The position numbers and the translations under genes are program-made. The notes under the pieces were generated by a model. The model did not search any database, had not been told where the DNA came from, and was given only the letters and a program-made list of their open reading frames with translations. Below are positions 1-10,719 of a stretch of 64,000 nt of DNA, one piece after another; the first letter of the stretch is position 1, and each line of letters begins with the position of its first letter. The DNA comes from Aradus depressus (taxonomy: Eukaryota > Arthropoda > Insecta > Hemiptera > Aradidae). The stretch spans positions 24,601,027-24,665,026 of the forward strand of contig OY759221.1 in assembly GCA_963662175.1 (NCBI GenBank), written 5' to 3'.

Positions 1-160
1 TTGTTTTATATTCAAAAAACATTATTTGATACTAAGCTTTCATTTTTCTTTTTTGGCCAGAGTTCCGCCACATCTTAAAGGTCAATCGAATGTACCTTAT
101 TGTTTTATTTATTCATTTATAATTGATTATTCTATATATATATATTTATATAATTTTTCA

Positions 161-509
161 GAGGGCGCCGGTAGCTCAGTGGTATGCGTGCTTGACTTCT
201 GAGCTCAAGAACGTGGGTTCGTAACCCGACCGAGGCCCTTAGTTTATTTTATCTGGGAGGTAAAATAAATTTAAGCACGCCGTCCTTCGGATGGGACGTT
301 AAGCGATGTTCCCGTGCCTGTACGATGTCAGGTACTCGTTAAAGACCCCTACCCTAGGTGAATAAAATATTTAGGGTAGGCAAAATTTAGGACTCCCACA
401 GTAGAGTCGGGCCCATGTCCACCAGAGTGACGAAAGAGCGCTCTGGTAGTAGGCGAGATGACCTCGTAGTTAAAGCCCGGGCATGAGTCATAAAACCTAA
501 CCTAACCTA
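161..509 (+). mobile_element. SINE-1, full-length young copy
   Basis: tRNA-derived SINE of about 348 bp. The head carries a pol III A box (tagctcagtgg, about 172) and a B box (ggttcgtaacc, about 216). The body contains 'ccttcggatgggacgttaag' and 'gagcgctctggtagtaggcg', and the 3' end is 'cataaaacctaacctaacct'. A direct duplication 'taatttttca' flanks it (151-160 and 510-519), which shows target-primed insertion. It has no protein, so it must have been mobilised by a LINE. It is one of 16 copies or fragments in the window. Confidence 0.92.
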
Positions 510-576
510 TAATTTTTCATATATTGTTATAGTTACATTGTTTTCTTTCTTTTCTATATCTCGCAAACATTGGAAC

Positions 577-607
577 CTGAAGATGGGACGTAAGAACGTC
601 CCGAAAC
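577..607 (+). other. CTGANGA-hairpin-CGAAAC motif (hammerhead-like)
   Basis: ctgaaga is followed by a T, a 6-bp stem (gggacg/cgtccc) with a short loop, then cgaaac. This resembles the conserved core of hammerhead ribozymes found in Penelope-like retroelements (CUGANGA, stem II, GAAA). The extra T before stem II departs from the standard core, so activity is doubtful. Confidence 0.4.
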
Positions 608-840
608 ATCGTTGGGATAAACACACTTTCGAAGAGTTTTTTTTGAAAAATAGTTATCTTAATGTTTATTAAATTGAAAAAATCTTCTTATTATAAACAT
701 ATCTTGTATTAATTTTTTTCTATATACTCATACATTTTTAAGTATTTATTTGTTCACTTTTTATAAATTTCATTTTACTTTTTTTAAATAGTTTTGTTAT
801 TACTACTAATCGTAGGTGTGTTAGACTCAAGTAGTTATAA

Positions 841-940
841 ATCTAATTTATAAGCTATCTTAATGTATAAATTCTTATGACGTATCCGATTACCATGTAT
901 TGGTTTAACGGAAATAAATTTATTTATTATTACACTATGT
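841..940 (+). repeat. Recurrent 95-bp repeat, LINE-3'-end-like
   Basis: The segment runs from 'ctaatttataagctatctta' to 'ggtttaacggaaataaa' and then an ATT-rich tail. Diverged copies occur near 44080, 48510 and 58400. A conserved block ending in an ATT-type tail suggests the 3' end of a non-LTR retroelement, but no coding part is attached. Confidence 0.5.
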
Positions 941-958
941 CAACTATCTATTTTTACT

Positions 959-1070
959 CCAAACGCACCATTGGTTTTGGAGGGAGAGCTAGAAAGTAAT
1001 TGATTAACTTGTGTTGGGGAAGTACCATACCGGTGAAGATTATCCTTCAGGTAAACATTTATTATATATT
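959..1070 (+). repeat. Family A, tail fragment
   Basis: Contains 'ggttttggagggagagc', 'taattgattaacttgtg' and 'ttggggaagtac', the standard 3' end of the dispersed family A. Confidence 0.6.
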
Positions 1071-1555
1071 ATATCGCATGAGTTTAAATAATCCAATAAT
1101 CAATTCAAAAGTATTTGAAAATTATTCATAAATTAATTAATAATGTCCACACATCTCAAATCAATTAACCGTAATAATAATCCAGGATTCATTTCCTTCC
1201 CAAAACAAATGCTATTTATGAAAGGGTGTGGCTTGACCGAGAGAAAGAGGAATCGATATGAAAGGATCTATTTTCATCACAGATCTATTCTGTCCCTCTA
1301 GAACTATGGCTATACTATTCACTGCAGGAGCTGATCCTGGTTCATGGAGTAACCAATAAAAAGCTGTGTGAACAGTTACCCAATGAGCTGACTCTATGTA
1401 CCTACAGTGTCATGTAGATGATTCTTGGATAATTATGATACGTTTCCTGGTCTCTGAATTTTGGTCGTTATACCCACTAATTGCCTATTCATAATTTTAT
1501 GCTGTATATTGTAAAATTTAATATTACTTTAAATTCATAATTTAAAACAAATATA
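1071..1555. other. No gene seen
   Basis: AT-rich single-copy-looking DNA. No convincing reading frame and no repeat shared with the rest of the window was noticed. Confidence 0.5.
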
Positions 1556-1755
1556 GACTTTCTTATACCAACCACGTTTTTACAGATCACTTTATCTCCC
1601 CCTCTGGACTCTAACAGTCCTTTAAATTCATTTCATTCATGAAAGCAGTGTATTGACATCAACAGTTTTCTTTGTTACTTTGTACAGCGTAATTATGAAA
1701 GTGCCTTTCTTATACCCCATAACGGCAGTATGTAATGATTTGAATGATAATAAAA
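1556..1755. repeat. Hairpin H, degenerate copy
   Basis: Left arm 'tttcttataccaaccacg' ... 'acagatcact'. The right part contains 'cctttcttatacccc' and 'ggcagtatgtaatgatttg'. This is the long hairpin repeat seen better preserved at 56343 and 34950. The arms are partly lost here. Confidence 0.6.
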
Positions 1756-2280
1756 AAAATGATATGAAAAAATCATATTTTAATAAACGAGAGGTTGTGT
1801 TCCCACTATTTATTTTATGTGAACCGAAACAGATTGATAATGTTCACAACACTATTGTGTTATCCTCTGTGGTACATCTACAATATAATAATAAATATTT
1901 TAATTTTTATTTTCGAAATATTACATTTAAGGCATTTTTATAATTGAAGTTAAAATTAAAAATATTTTTTTAAATATGTTTTTATATTGTAGATACATGT
2001 ATATATTACCACTGAGGATGACTCAATAATGTTGAAAACTTGTTTTGTTTCTTTTAAAAATACAGTATGAAGACGACCTCTCGTTTCATTTTCATATCTC
2101 CTTCCTGAAAGTTTTAATATTTGGCACTTAAACAATTAATTATTTAATTTTTAATCAATTATATTGTAGTTTAATTATTTTTTGACTCTCAACACCAACA
2201 TTATATTTTTCGAGCTGTTTAGGACAAAACACACAAATGTATTCGTTATTTCTATGTTTCCTCTGCCGCTGATTATCGTG
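1756..2280. other. No gene seen
   Basis: AT-rich. 'cactgaggatgactcaataatg' near 2010 vaguely recalls the CTGANGA hairpins, but it is too degenerate to call. Confidence 0.45.
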
Positions 2281-2281
2281 G

Positions 2282-2430
2282 AGTTGATATCTTCCCCATG
2301 TTCCGCCTCCGGTGTCCGGGGGGCTGTGGGAGGCGGGGTGCCATCACCCACCCCCCTTGCCTTCTGTCTGCCCCTTCAGTCCGACTCTGCACCCCGCCAG
2401 CGAGGCATCTCCCGATGTGAGTAGTAGCTC
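2282..2430. other. GC-rich block, unidentified
   Basis: A sharp local rise in GC (ccgcctccggtgtccggggg and nearby) inside AT-rich DNA. Both strands have short open frames of low complexity (Pro/Gly/Arg-rich), which is what GC-rich DNA gives by chance. It may be a retroelement UTR or relic. Confidence 0.3.
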
Positions 2431-2727
2431 CAAGTAGAAAGTGGAAAATAATAAAATACGACACAACACTAAAAACAAACTAGAATAAAAGAACACAGTC
2501 TTCAATCATTTTGTATTGTTTTATAGGATTATTATTATTATTATTTAAATTATTTTATATTACATATTGTTTGAAATAAACGATAGAAATATGTGTCGGT
2601 CGAAACAGCACAGACCCATAACCTGTTTGTATAGACAACTGCTACTAAAACTCATTTAATCTAATTAGGAACATTATTCAAATTTTCGTGCTGCTTCGAC
2701 CCGCACATATATTTATGTATTTTTTAG

Positions 2728-3012
2728 TGTTTGCCTCTTGAACTCAAAGATCCTGAGTTTAAAACCTTGCCGAAGTCCTTTTCTGGTAGGTGAATAAATC
2801 TTAAGCATGCTGTTCGTCGGATGGTGCATTAAGCGATGGTTCCTAGCCTGTAACGATGTAAGAAACTCGTTAACCCCTAGAGACTCTTAGCCTAGGTAAC
2901 TGAACCTAGATAGGCAAAATTTAGGTCACATTAGAGTCTGGCTCGAAAGAGCGCTCTGGTAGTAGGCGAAATGACGTAGTAGTTAAAGCCCGACCATGAG
3001 TCACAATAACTA
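2728..3012 (+). mobile_element. SINE-1, old degenerate copy
   Basis: The tRNA-like head is largely decayed ('cttgaactcaaagatcctg'). The body is recognisable ('gagcgctctggtagtaggcg', 'gttaaagcccg'). It ends 'catgagtcacaataactaa', the tail type of the old copies, not (CCTAA)n. Confidence 0.8.
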
Positions 3013-3792
3013 ATTACGTTTTAAAGAAATAATTGGTGTAGTATATCAAGAGCTTTTTCATACTGTAGGATAATTTTGGATAAAAAAAAATTGTTTTTTT
3101 TAAGTTGAACGTAAAAGTTAACGATGCGACTTTTCGCAAGAAATTAAAGTGATTTCTTTGAAGGGGTTTTGAGACGCATCAAGTGGAACAAACCAACATT
3201 TAATAAGTGAATACTGAAATTACTACAACATGAAACGTGGCGTAGTTTTCGAACCGTTTAACATATTTCCTCTACCACTCATACGATTGGCACCAAAATC
3301 AATAAGCCTGTTGTCCTGACTGATACAAAAAATTTACAAAAAGAATCATTCAAATCTGACAATTTTTTACAGAAGTTATTATGAAGAAAAAAATGTTCTA
3401 CAGAGACACACAAACGCCATGTGGAAAATTTCTTCGTGTTTTCAGAATGGGAAAGTCACAATCTAAACTTCTTTCTCCTTACGGAACGAAGAAGAAGAAA
3501 CCTGAAAGTCAAATAATGAAGAATTGTCTCCCATTTTATTATTTTCTTTCGTTAATTTGTTTAATTTTCCCATTGAATTCTTGTTTCTGATGTCTATCGA
3601 AGAGAGTAATGTCGGTTTTTCGAAATTATTTCAATTGTTTACTTGATTAGGTCAATACCTATAGATTATAATTTTTGTATGGACAGTGTTTGAAAAGGGA
3701 TCAATAACTCACGTTATCCTCCTACCATGGTGTAATAAACCTATTTTCTCTCTAGTTTACATTTTGAAACGGAAATGACACGATAAAAAGAA
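3013..3792. other. No gene seen
   Basis: AT-rich DNA. The small frame near 3381 has no recognisable domain and no support as a gene. Confidence 0.5.
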
Positions 3793-4037
3793 CGGGTTTG
3801 AAACCCGGCCTAGGCTTTTAGGTTTGAGCATGCCGCCCTTCGGATGGGACGTTAAGCTAGTATGATGACAGGTATTCGTTGAGGACCCCAACCCTAGGTG
3901 AATAAATCTAGGTAGGTAAAATTTAGGACTTCGACTGTGGAGTCGTGCTCATTCCATTATAGCGACAAAAGAGCGCTCTGGTAGAAGGCGATATAACATC
4001 GTAGTTAATGCGTGCATGAGACAATAACTAACTAACG
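3793..4037 (+). mobile_element. SINE-1, old 5'-truncated copy
   Basis: Starts within the B box ('gggtttgaaacccgg'), keeps 'cttcggatgggacgttaag' and 'gagcgctctggtagaaggcg', and ends 'gagacaataactaactaac'. The AACTA-type tail marks the older subfamily. Confidence 0.85.
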
Positions 4038-4926
4038 ACAAAAAAAAAAAAAACTGCGGCTTTCACATACCAAAACGTGGTGGAAATTTTCGGAGAAGGG
4101 CAGACTAGTGAGAGGCAGAAGCATAACCTCGGCTAAACAGCAATACCGCAGAATAGGAGAGACCTCTGTAGGTGTTATTGTCTATCTGTTGGGATATGGA
4201 AAGAATTATCCATTATTAATATTTATAATGTAACCAGAAAATGAATGAGGTCTAATACGAACCACTCGACCATTTGGAGCTAACCTCCGAAAAAAAAAAA
4301 CTTTCTTCTCTGATCAATGGGCGCGGAATTTATCCAACAGGGAGAGCTCACGTTGCAAGAGAAACCCTACAAAAACTACACAACTTCATTTTGGATATTA
4401 TAAAACAGCCATTTTGATTACTGGAGTCTCCAGTACTTCATAATTGGCTAGGTATGAATTCATCGGAAGAGGTAGAAAGAGCAGTATTTTTTTTTTTTTT
4501 TAAATTTTCGGATCAATAATAAAAGAGTTTTTAAAAAGGGAACGAAAATTTGGAAGTAAGTTGGAAAAATTTTATAAAAAGTTATGAAACCTAATATTAT
4601 GGTTCGCATTCAATCTGCATTAATTATAAGTACACCATGCCAGCAATTAATTGAGCTGAGACCAATTTAGTATAATAATAATAATAATAATTATTATTAT
4701 TATTAATAATAATAATTATTATTATTATTATTATTAATAATAATATTATTATAATTTCCAATTATTGGTGAGATTGATTAATATATATCAAGGACCTGTA
4801 CTATTGTCCAGATAATTATAAAATAATAAAATCCAGTAATTGTTGCGACATTACTCGCATAGAGAATTGTCATGGAAGAGACAGAAAATTAGGACTAGTA
4901 GTGTAATGTATTTCAGAATACATTTT
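4038..4926. other. No gene; (ATT)n/(AAT)n microsatellite at 4674-4757
   Basis: AT-rich. At 4674-4757, alternating AAT and ATT runs switch direction several times, so the tract can fold on itself. Nothing else recognised. Confidence 0.6.
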
Positions 4927-5280
4927 TGCCGGTAGCTCAGTGGTATTCGTGTTTACTTACTGAGCTCAAGATCGCTGGTTCGAAACCCCGTCGAGGACTG
5001 TATTTTTTTTTATCTGGAAGGTGAAAAAACTTAAAGCATGCCGTCCTTCGGATGGGACATTAAACAATGGTTCCGAGCCTGTACAATATCAGGTACTCGT
5101 TAAAGAAAGTCTCCTACCTTAGATGAAGAAAAAATTTAGGGTTTGCAAAATTTAGGACTCCCATAATAAAGAGGGACTCATGTCCACTAGTGACGAAAGA
5201 GCGCTCTGGTAGTAGGATATTATATATTATATCATTAAGTAGGTAGTTAAAACCCGGACATGAGTCATAATAACTAACTA
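4927..5280 (+). mobile_element. SINE-1, old near-full-length copy
   Basis: Head 'gccggtagctcagtggtatt' with a B box closer to canonical (ggttcgaaacc) than in the young copies. The body is diverged. A small 'atattatatattatat' insertion follows 'ctggtagtagg'. It ends 'gagtcataataactaacta'. Divergence and tail type place it with the older group. Confidence 0.88.
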
Positions 5281-5617
5281 AAAAATAAATTAGGAGAAAA
5301 ATTAAGATGTGAAAAAAAATGTATTATAGATTCAGAATTTCTTTACGCAATCCAGAAGTTATATTTATAAATTTTACAGAAAGAACCTCCAGAAATCAGT
5401 CATTCCTTCATTGTGATTTGAACTTTTTTAATCAAATATTCAGTTGGATGCTGAGTTCCATTCAATTACTTAGCAGTGATTGTTTTTCAAAGATACCAAA
5501 TATTGGCTACAAACATTAACTTTATAATTTATTAGAAGAGTTTAGTTTCAATGTAAACTTTTATACCAATTGATTTAATGCTTTTAACAAAGTCTATCAG
5601 CTTTTTCTTCCTCAGCT
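5281..5617. other. No gene seen
   Basis: AT-rich. The small frame at 5319 has no recognisable domain. Confidence 0.5.
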
Positions 5618-5870
5618 ACACGAAGTATAGGGGAAGTTATGTAATCGGTCAAAAATTCGATGTGGAATTTTCAATGGAATTTCATGTTTTCCGAATTCCT
5701 GATTCCAGTGCATGTGTATTTGTGTCTGTGAACATGGAAACTCATGACAATAGGATGGATGTATCGACAGGAAATTTTATACGTGTATTCAGAACCTAAA
5801 GACGACATAATTTGATTTTCAGCCAAGTTTGCCATGGGAAGTGGGGATTGGGGGGCTTAACACAATATAT
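5618..5870 (+). repeat. Family A, 5' part
   Basis: Head palindrome 'cgaagtataggggaagttat' and 'gtaatcggtcaaaaattcga', then 'tttcaatggaatttcatgtt', 'tgtctgtgaacatgg', 'ggatgtatcgacagg' and 'attttcagccaa'. Apparent frames in it are not genes. Confidence 0.7.
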
Positions 5871-6445
5871 GTATATACATATAACCCGCAATATCTGTAG
5901 ATATGGAGTATATAAAAAAACCTATATTGGTAGAATTGTAATTCTTGGTCCGATGAACAAAATAATTCATATTTTTTTACCTTTTTGAATTCTAAATTAG
6001 AGAACATGGGAGGAGTGGAAGGATTTAAAGAAAAAAAAAATGTTTTCTTTAAAGGTAGAATTTATGAAAATATCTGTAGTAATTTTCTTTTCTTTTTTTC
6101 TTAAGAAATTTTCTTTTGTGATCTACTTCCAGAAGAAGAAGTGAAGCAATTATGAAAACAAGATCTATGAAGACAAATCCTTTCAATTTATTACTTTCAA
6201 CTTTCTTTGCCTCATGAAAATTGAATGTTTTTTTTTTTTCCAAATGAAGTATTCCTTTACCACAAATAAATATTTCCACCCCGTTAACTTATGGTCCATA
6301 ATTCAGCAATAAATTCATATCTTTTTCAAATCACCTTAATGTTAAGGACACTTTGTTTTAACATTGGGAATCCTGTTGCCTTTAAAATTGTGTATATATA
6401 TAAATTTTATGAATTCATGGAAAAAAAATGTTTAAAAAAATTTAA
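5871..6445. other. No gene seen
   Basis: AT-rich, with short purine or pyrimidine runs. No supported coding or RNA feature. Confidence 0.5.
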
Positions 6446-6715
6446 GTATATATGTGATGTGGTCATTACTGGACTTTCTTATACCAACCAAGCTTACAGA
6501 TCATCTCTCTTCTCTCCCTACTCAAAATCATTTCATACTGGCATTGCTGGGTATATGAAAGTAATGAGTTGGCGGTATTTTTTTGTTTCGTTATACATTT
6601 TATGAAAGAAACTTTCTTATACCCAGTAATGCCAGTATGAAATGATTCTGAGAAGGGGTAGGGGGAGAGAGAGTGATTTATGAGCCACATCAAAAATTTT
6701 TGACGTAATTTTTTA
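6446..6715. repeat. Hairpin H (about 270 bp)
   Basis: Left arm 'ggactttcttataccaacc'...'atttcatactggcattgctg'. The right arm is its inverse: 'cagtaatgccagtatgaaat'...'agagagtgat'. The arms are about 100 bp with a loop near 'ggcggtattt'. Family B in minus orientation follows directly. Confidence 0.75.
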
Positions 6716-6739
6716 TACAATTTAAACATTATTTTGAAA

Positions 6740-7025
6740 TATTTCCTACGGTAATTTATTTTTTATTAATTGAAGCGCTATAATTATGGTCGCAGTGATT
6801 CTATCTCAAATCTAAGGACTTATTAGCAATTTTAAATTTAATAAGGGACATTTTTGTTATAAACACTTTTTTGATAGCACTAACCGTTTTCGCTTAAATT
6901 AAGGAGAAGTCTAAAAATATGTGATTCAAAACTACATTTCAGGACGGTTTTTAGCATGTAGCTCAAAAACCGGTAGATCTGCGAAAAATCATATAATCCG
7001 AAGGGCCCGGCTCCACAGTAGAGAG
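6740..7025 (-). repeat. Family B, 3' body fragment
   Basis: Contains 'ctatctcaaatctaaggact', 'aaccgttttcgc', 'aaaactacatttcagg' and 'ctcaaaaaccgg'. These blocks recur near 24240, 31700, 56700 and 63100. Confidence 0.7.
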
Positions 7026-8039
7026 ATGTGTTCGAAATCCGAATTGATAGTTAGGAATGAAAGGAAATCAAGAATAATAATATAAAATAATAAATACATA
7101 AAGTACATAAAGAAATCATAAAACAAAATGAAGAAAACTTTGTGCATAATAATGATAAATTATAAAAAAAACAATGATTTAGCTGCTAGACCCCCCGAAA
7201 CATCCTCGCATGGTACAGTCCTCATTCCTACAACTAAATGTAGGTGGAGGAGGACATGGGGGTGCGGGTGGATCTCTGTACCCCCCGGATCTGCCTAGCC
7301 TCTGACTAGCAGTGGAGGCAGACCAAGAGGGACAAGCGTGCTGAAAAGAGGCGACAATGAGGGAAGAGGCTGCTCACTACTAGCACTTCCAGGACGCTAT
7401 CTTATCATAGCAGGTCTCTCGGCCAGCACCGCCTCAGTCTTCGGGGCTCAGCGGGGTGGCAACGTGATGACAAGGATTGTTATAGAAGAAAAGATGTGAA
7501 GCTTAGAAATAAGGTTGAAAACAAAACAAACTTTAGGATCAAGGTTGGAGACATGGTAAGAAGCATCAAGGATGGTTGTTAGGACTTGGGATTGAAATAA
7601 CTGGTTGCGCTTGATGTTGGTTGGGAAAATGAGTATATATAAAGACACTTTTGTGAGCTCAGTTCATTGGTGCCACACAAAATTCTACACCGTCTATTTA
7701 TTGTGAGATGACATTTGTAGGATCTTAGTATTAGTGTGCTCCTTTTGAGAGGACAGTCTCTTGAATGTATGGTTTGTGGCAAGTGGTTTGAGATTGGGGT
7801 AGAAATGTCTATAAGGCAGGAAATTATGTTGTCAAGATGGAGGTGTGACAAGGCCAAACGGAGGCGGCCTCACCACAATGTACAGTGAGACGAGGCTCTT
7901 TGGGAAAGTCGGACAGTTTTACATTGAAAGGCTTCATGAAAAGTGTCACCATTGGAAATACTATCTGAAAATTGTCAAGGGGTTAGTTATAGTATATATA
8001 TAGTTCAATAATAGTAATAAAGAAGATGATTTAAGGACA
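7026..8039. other. No gene; GC-rich block at 7185-7445
   Basis: 7185-7445 is GC-richer ('gtggaggaggacatgggggt', 'ggcggcaacg'-like words) and may be an old retroelement UTR. The rest is AT-rich. No frame with recognisable domains on either strand. Confidence 0.4.
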
Positions 8040-8160
8040 AGGAAAGGAGAAAAATCGTCGTCAATCACCAGGAATGTACTTCCCCAGCATCATTAATCAA
8101 CTAAGTTTTCGCACTACCTCCAAAATCAAGCGTTTCGGCAACGGTCGATTTTAATTAATC
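8040..8160 (-). repeat. Family A, tail fragment
   Basis: 'tcgtcaatcaccagg', 'gtacttccccagc' and 'ttaatcaactaag' are the reverse complement of the family A 3' end. Confidence 0.6.
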
Positions 8161-8202
8161 AATAGTTGACTTATATATAGGCTCATAATAAATGTTACAT
8201 CA

Positions 8203-8495
8203 ACGCATTAGTAGGATAGGCAGCAGTTGGGCCCGATAGACATAGACAGCCTCTCCAGCACACAGCACAAATCCACACAATAGTAGGATAGGTGACAGTT
8301 GGGCAGTTTGGGGGTGGTTTGTGCTCGGTACAAAGCTGGTGATTTGTGCTGGAGAGACTGTCTATGTCTGTCGGGCCCAACTGCCGCCTATCCTACTAAT
8401 GTGTGGATTTGTGCTCGGTACAAATCCGGCTTTGTGCTGGAGAGGCTGTCTATGTCTGTCGGGCCCAACTGCTGCCTATCCTACTCACATTCATT
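8203..8495. repeat. Three-copy local repeat, one copy inverted
   Basis: A unit of about 90 bp, containing 'tttgtgctggagaggctgtc' and 'gtcgggcccaactgc' and ending 'gcctatcctact', occurs twice in direct orientation (about 8310-8400 and 8400-8490) and once inverted (about 8205-8280). The inverted pair could form a long stem. Frames in it are by-products of the repeat. Confidence 0.75.
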
Positions 8496-8564
8496 AAATA
8501 AGCTTTTATTGTGATTTTTGATTCAAGCCATCTTTCTCTGATCCTCCCTTCCCAAGTGCCTGGT

Positions 8565-9030
8565 TTCTGTGAAGAGATCTTGTTGGCTAAGTGGTTAGAG
8601 AGCCTGGTTACAATTCTAAGAAGGGATCTTGGTGGCTGAGTGGTTAGAATTGCTGGGTATTATTGTAAGAAGAGAACTTGCGGCCTCAGCGGTTAGGGTG
8701 TCTGGATTCTGAGAAGGGATCTTGTTGACAGTGGTTAGAGTGCCTGATTACTTTCTAAAAAGGGATCTTGTTAAATCAGTGGTTAGAATGCTTGGTTACT
8801 ATTCTAAGAAGAGAACTTGTGGTCTCAGCAGTTAGAGTGCCTGGATTCCGAGAAGGGATCTTGTTGGCACAATGGATCGAGTGCCTGATTACTATTCTAA
8901 GAAAGGATCTTGGTTGTTAAGTGGTTAGAGTGGCTGGATATAATTCTCTTTTTCCCCTTTGGACCTGACTAGGTTCTTACTCGTTATAAAACCGGCAACT
9001 CTTTACTACCGTAAAGTAGTTGCTTATCCT
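8565..9030 (+). repeat. Tandem tRNA-like A-box repeat
   Basis: About eight diverged units of roughly 45-50 bp built on 'gggatcttgttggct' plus 'cagtggttagagtgcctgg' and 'ttactattctaagaa'. 'tggct(c/g)agtggttagagtg' matches a tRNA D-arm/pol III A box, but no B box follows. It is followed by 'cgttataaaaccgg' and 'gttgcttatcctat', also found after a second array at 31385. Confidence 0.7.
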
Positions 9031-9339
9031 ATAATTTTCAAAATGGAAGAACATATTCCCTGTGAGAATTTATGAAAATAGCCTTTTATTGAGTTTGAAA
9101 GTGGCTGGGAACAATGCCAATATGCAAATGTTATGGTACTGGTTGAAGAACCGTGTGGAAAACTGCCAAATATGTATCAAACATATTTCAAATATTCTGG
9201 AATCCTCGTATCATTGCAATCCTCAATTTTTTCACGTCGTAATGTACTGTGAAGAATCATTTTTGTGGGTTCCATAGTAGGAAGAAACCCGTGTAAGTGA
9301 TCGCTAGTATAACTAGTAATACGCATTCTGAAAACTATT
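9031..9339. other. No gene seen
   Basis: The small frame at 9062-9277 has no recognised domain and is not supported as a gene. Confidence 0.45.
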
Positions 9340-9484
9340 AATCCTATTTAACTGAAACATTGCACATGCACAGAGAGACAACATCGAAAGTGGTGAAAAC
9401 GTATTCAGGGGATCTTGAAACGTAAAAATCAGTTGAAACCTCGATCTCGGATTTTCGCACGATTACAATATTTCCTTACACTAT

Positions 9485-9485
<1 letters not shown>
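9340..9485 (-). repeat. Family B, head fragment
   Basis: 'cgtattcaggggatcttgaa', 'cgtaaaaatcagttgaaacc', 'tcgatctcggattttcgcac' and 'gattacaatatttcctta' are the inverse of the family B head. Confidence 0.7.

Positions 9486-9487
<2 letters not shown>

Positions 9488-9559
<72 letters not shown>
9488..9559. repeat. (AT)n microsatellite
   Basis: About 72 bp of nearly pure TA dinucleotide with one G interruption, directly upstream of a SINE-1 copy. Confidence 0.95.
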
Positions 9560-9561
<2 letters not shown>

Positions 9562-9563
9562 AA

Positions 9564-9763
9564 AGGGGGGCGCCGGTAGCTCTGTGGTATGCGTGCTTGT
9601 CTTCTGAGCTCAAGATCGTTCGTTCGAAATCCAGCCGAGGCCCTTAGTTTATTTTATCTGGGAGGTAAAATAAACTTAAGCAAGCAGTCTTTCGAATGGA
9701 ACGTTAAGCGATGGTTCCGTCCCAAACCTATACGATGTCAGGTAATCGTTAAAGACCCCCGTC
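9564..9763 (+). mobile_element. SINE-1, 3'-truncated copy
   Basis: Good head (cgccggtagctctgtggtat, B box ttcgttcgaaatcc) but the copy stops after 'cgttaaagaccccc'. Truncation at the 3' end is unusual for a retroposed SINE and implies a later deletion or rearrangement. Confidence 0.88.
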
Positions 9764-10490
9764 CATTTAATCTTTTTAAAACTCAGTCTTCGGAGGGGAT
9801 TATCTGTATGAGAATGCAATGTATAACAAAAGTGTCTATATCACAACTAATGTACGTTCTCTTAAGACGGTGATTTAAGGAAAGGAAAGAGATTTTGAGA
9901 TCATAGTATGTTTTTTTCGATTGAAAATTCAACAAATCCCCTAGCGACTTTGATGAGAGAGCTTCCTACCGTTTTAACCATCAACCAAATCTCATAGACA
10001 GTTCCTAGAGTGTAGGATCGATATCTTCTGAAACATTATCTAGGTGCCTAGCGTGACTCCTCTTTCTAGATCACCTCCTTTCCCCTCAGACTGTTCTACT
10101 TCCAATATTACTTTTTCTAAATTGTTTTTTAATCATTTATTAATCTAATTTAATTTCATTAACGTTAATTTTTTGATTCCAATAAACGGGAAACATGAAA
10201 TTCTTGTAAAATATTAATATATATATAAAATAAATTTCTGTGGGTAGCGATGTAACAGGAAGCTTTTCATAAGGTGAATAAAAAGATTTCGCCTTCTTTT
10301 TGAGTGGTTTAGTTAATCAAGCTACAACATAAATCACGTTAAACATGAACATAAATAAATACATGAATACAATTTGTTAATATATATCATAAGCTTCTCA
10401 ACGTCACTGGTCTTTTGGAGCTCTTCCCCTCCTCCTGGATTTGCCCTGAGCTGCCTGACTATGTGGGAATCAGGTGTTTCTCAAGATTTC
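9764..10490. other. No gene seen
   Basis: AT-rich DNA with CT-rich patches. Nothing recognised. Confidence 0.5.
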
Positions 10491-10492
10491 TT

Positions 10493-10717
10493 TTACTCTC
10501 TCGAGGACGTCCATAACGCTATTCTTCTTGCATCTGTTGAGCAGCCTTCTATCTTTTTGCACAAACGTATGCCTGTAAGTTGAAGAAGGTGGTCTAGAAC
10601 ACCAGGTACCTCAGGAAATAAAGAAACACCATTTTTCTCCCAATACTTGATTCTGTTCTTAGGCTTTTTAGTAAAGCAGTATATGTTCTCCTGAAGTATA
10701 TATTGTATTTGTAACAA
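10493..10717 (-). other. Unidentified open frame, possible coding relic
   Basis: A 74-codon frame with less biased composition than its AT-rich surroundings, including 'VSLFPEVPGVLDHLLQL' and 'LCKKIEGCSTDARRIA'. On the same strand an AG acceptor-like 'ttcaacttacag' lies inside it. After the stop the frame continues with 'VRQLRANPGGGEELQK', so it may be a decayed gene or transposon piece. I do not recognise the family. Confidence 0.25.
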
Positions 10718-10719
10718 GA

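Noticed and set aside
161..240. Functional tRNA gene at the SINE-1 head
   Set aside because: It has A and B boxes but no convincing acceptor pairing or anticodon arm. The same head recurs with the same non-tRNA body and with TSDs.
491..509. Telomere repeat array (CCTAA)n
   Set aside because: Only two to four units at each site, always at the end of a SINE-1 copy. It is a SINE tail, not a telomere or interstitial telomere.
577..607. Active hammerhead ribozyme
   Set aside because: An extra base separates CTGAAGA from stem II and no clear stem I/III pair is present here. Kept only as a hammerhead-like motif.
2282..2430. CpG-island promoter of a host gene
   Set aside because: No transcript structure or downstream coding sequence. 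GC-rich blocks also occur beside LINE relics (54890-55160), so a retroelement origin is more likely.
9589..9873. 94-codon frame
   Set aside because: It is read through the SINE-1 body and its truncated end.
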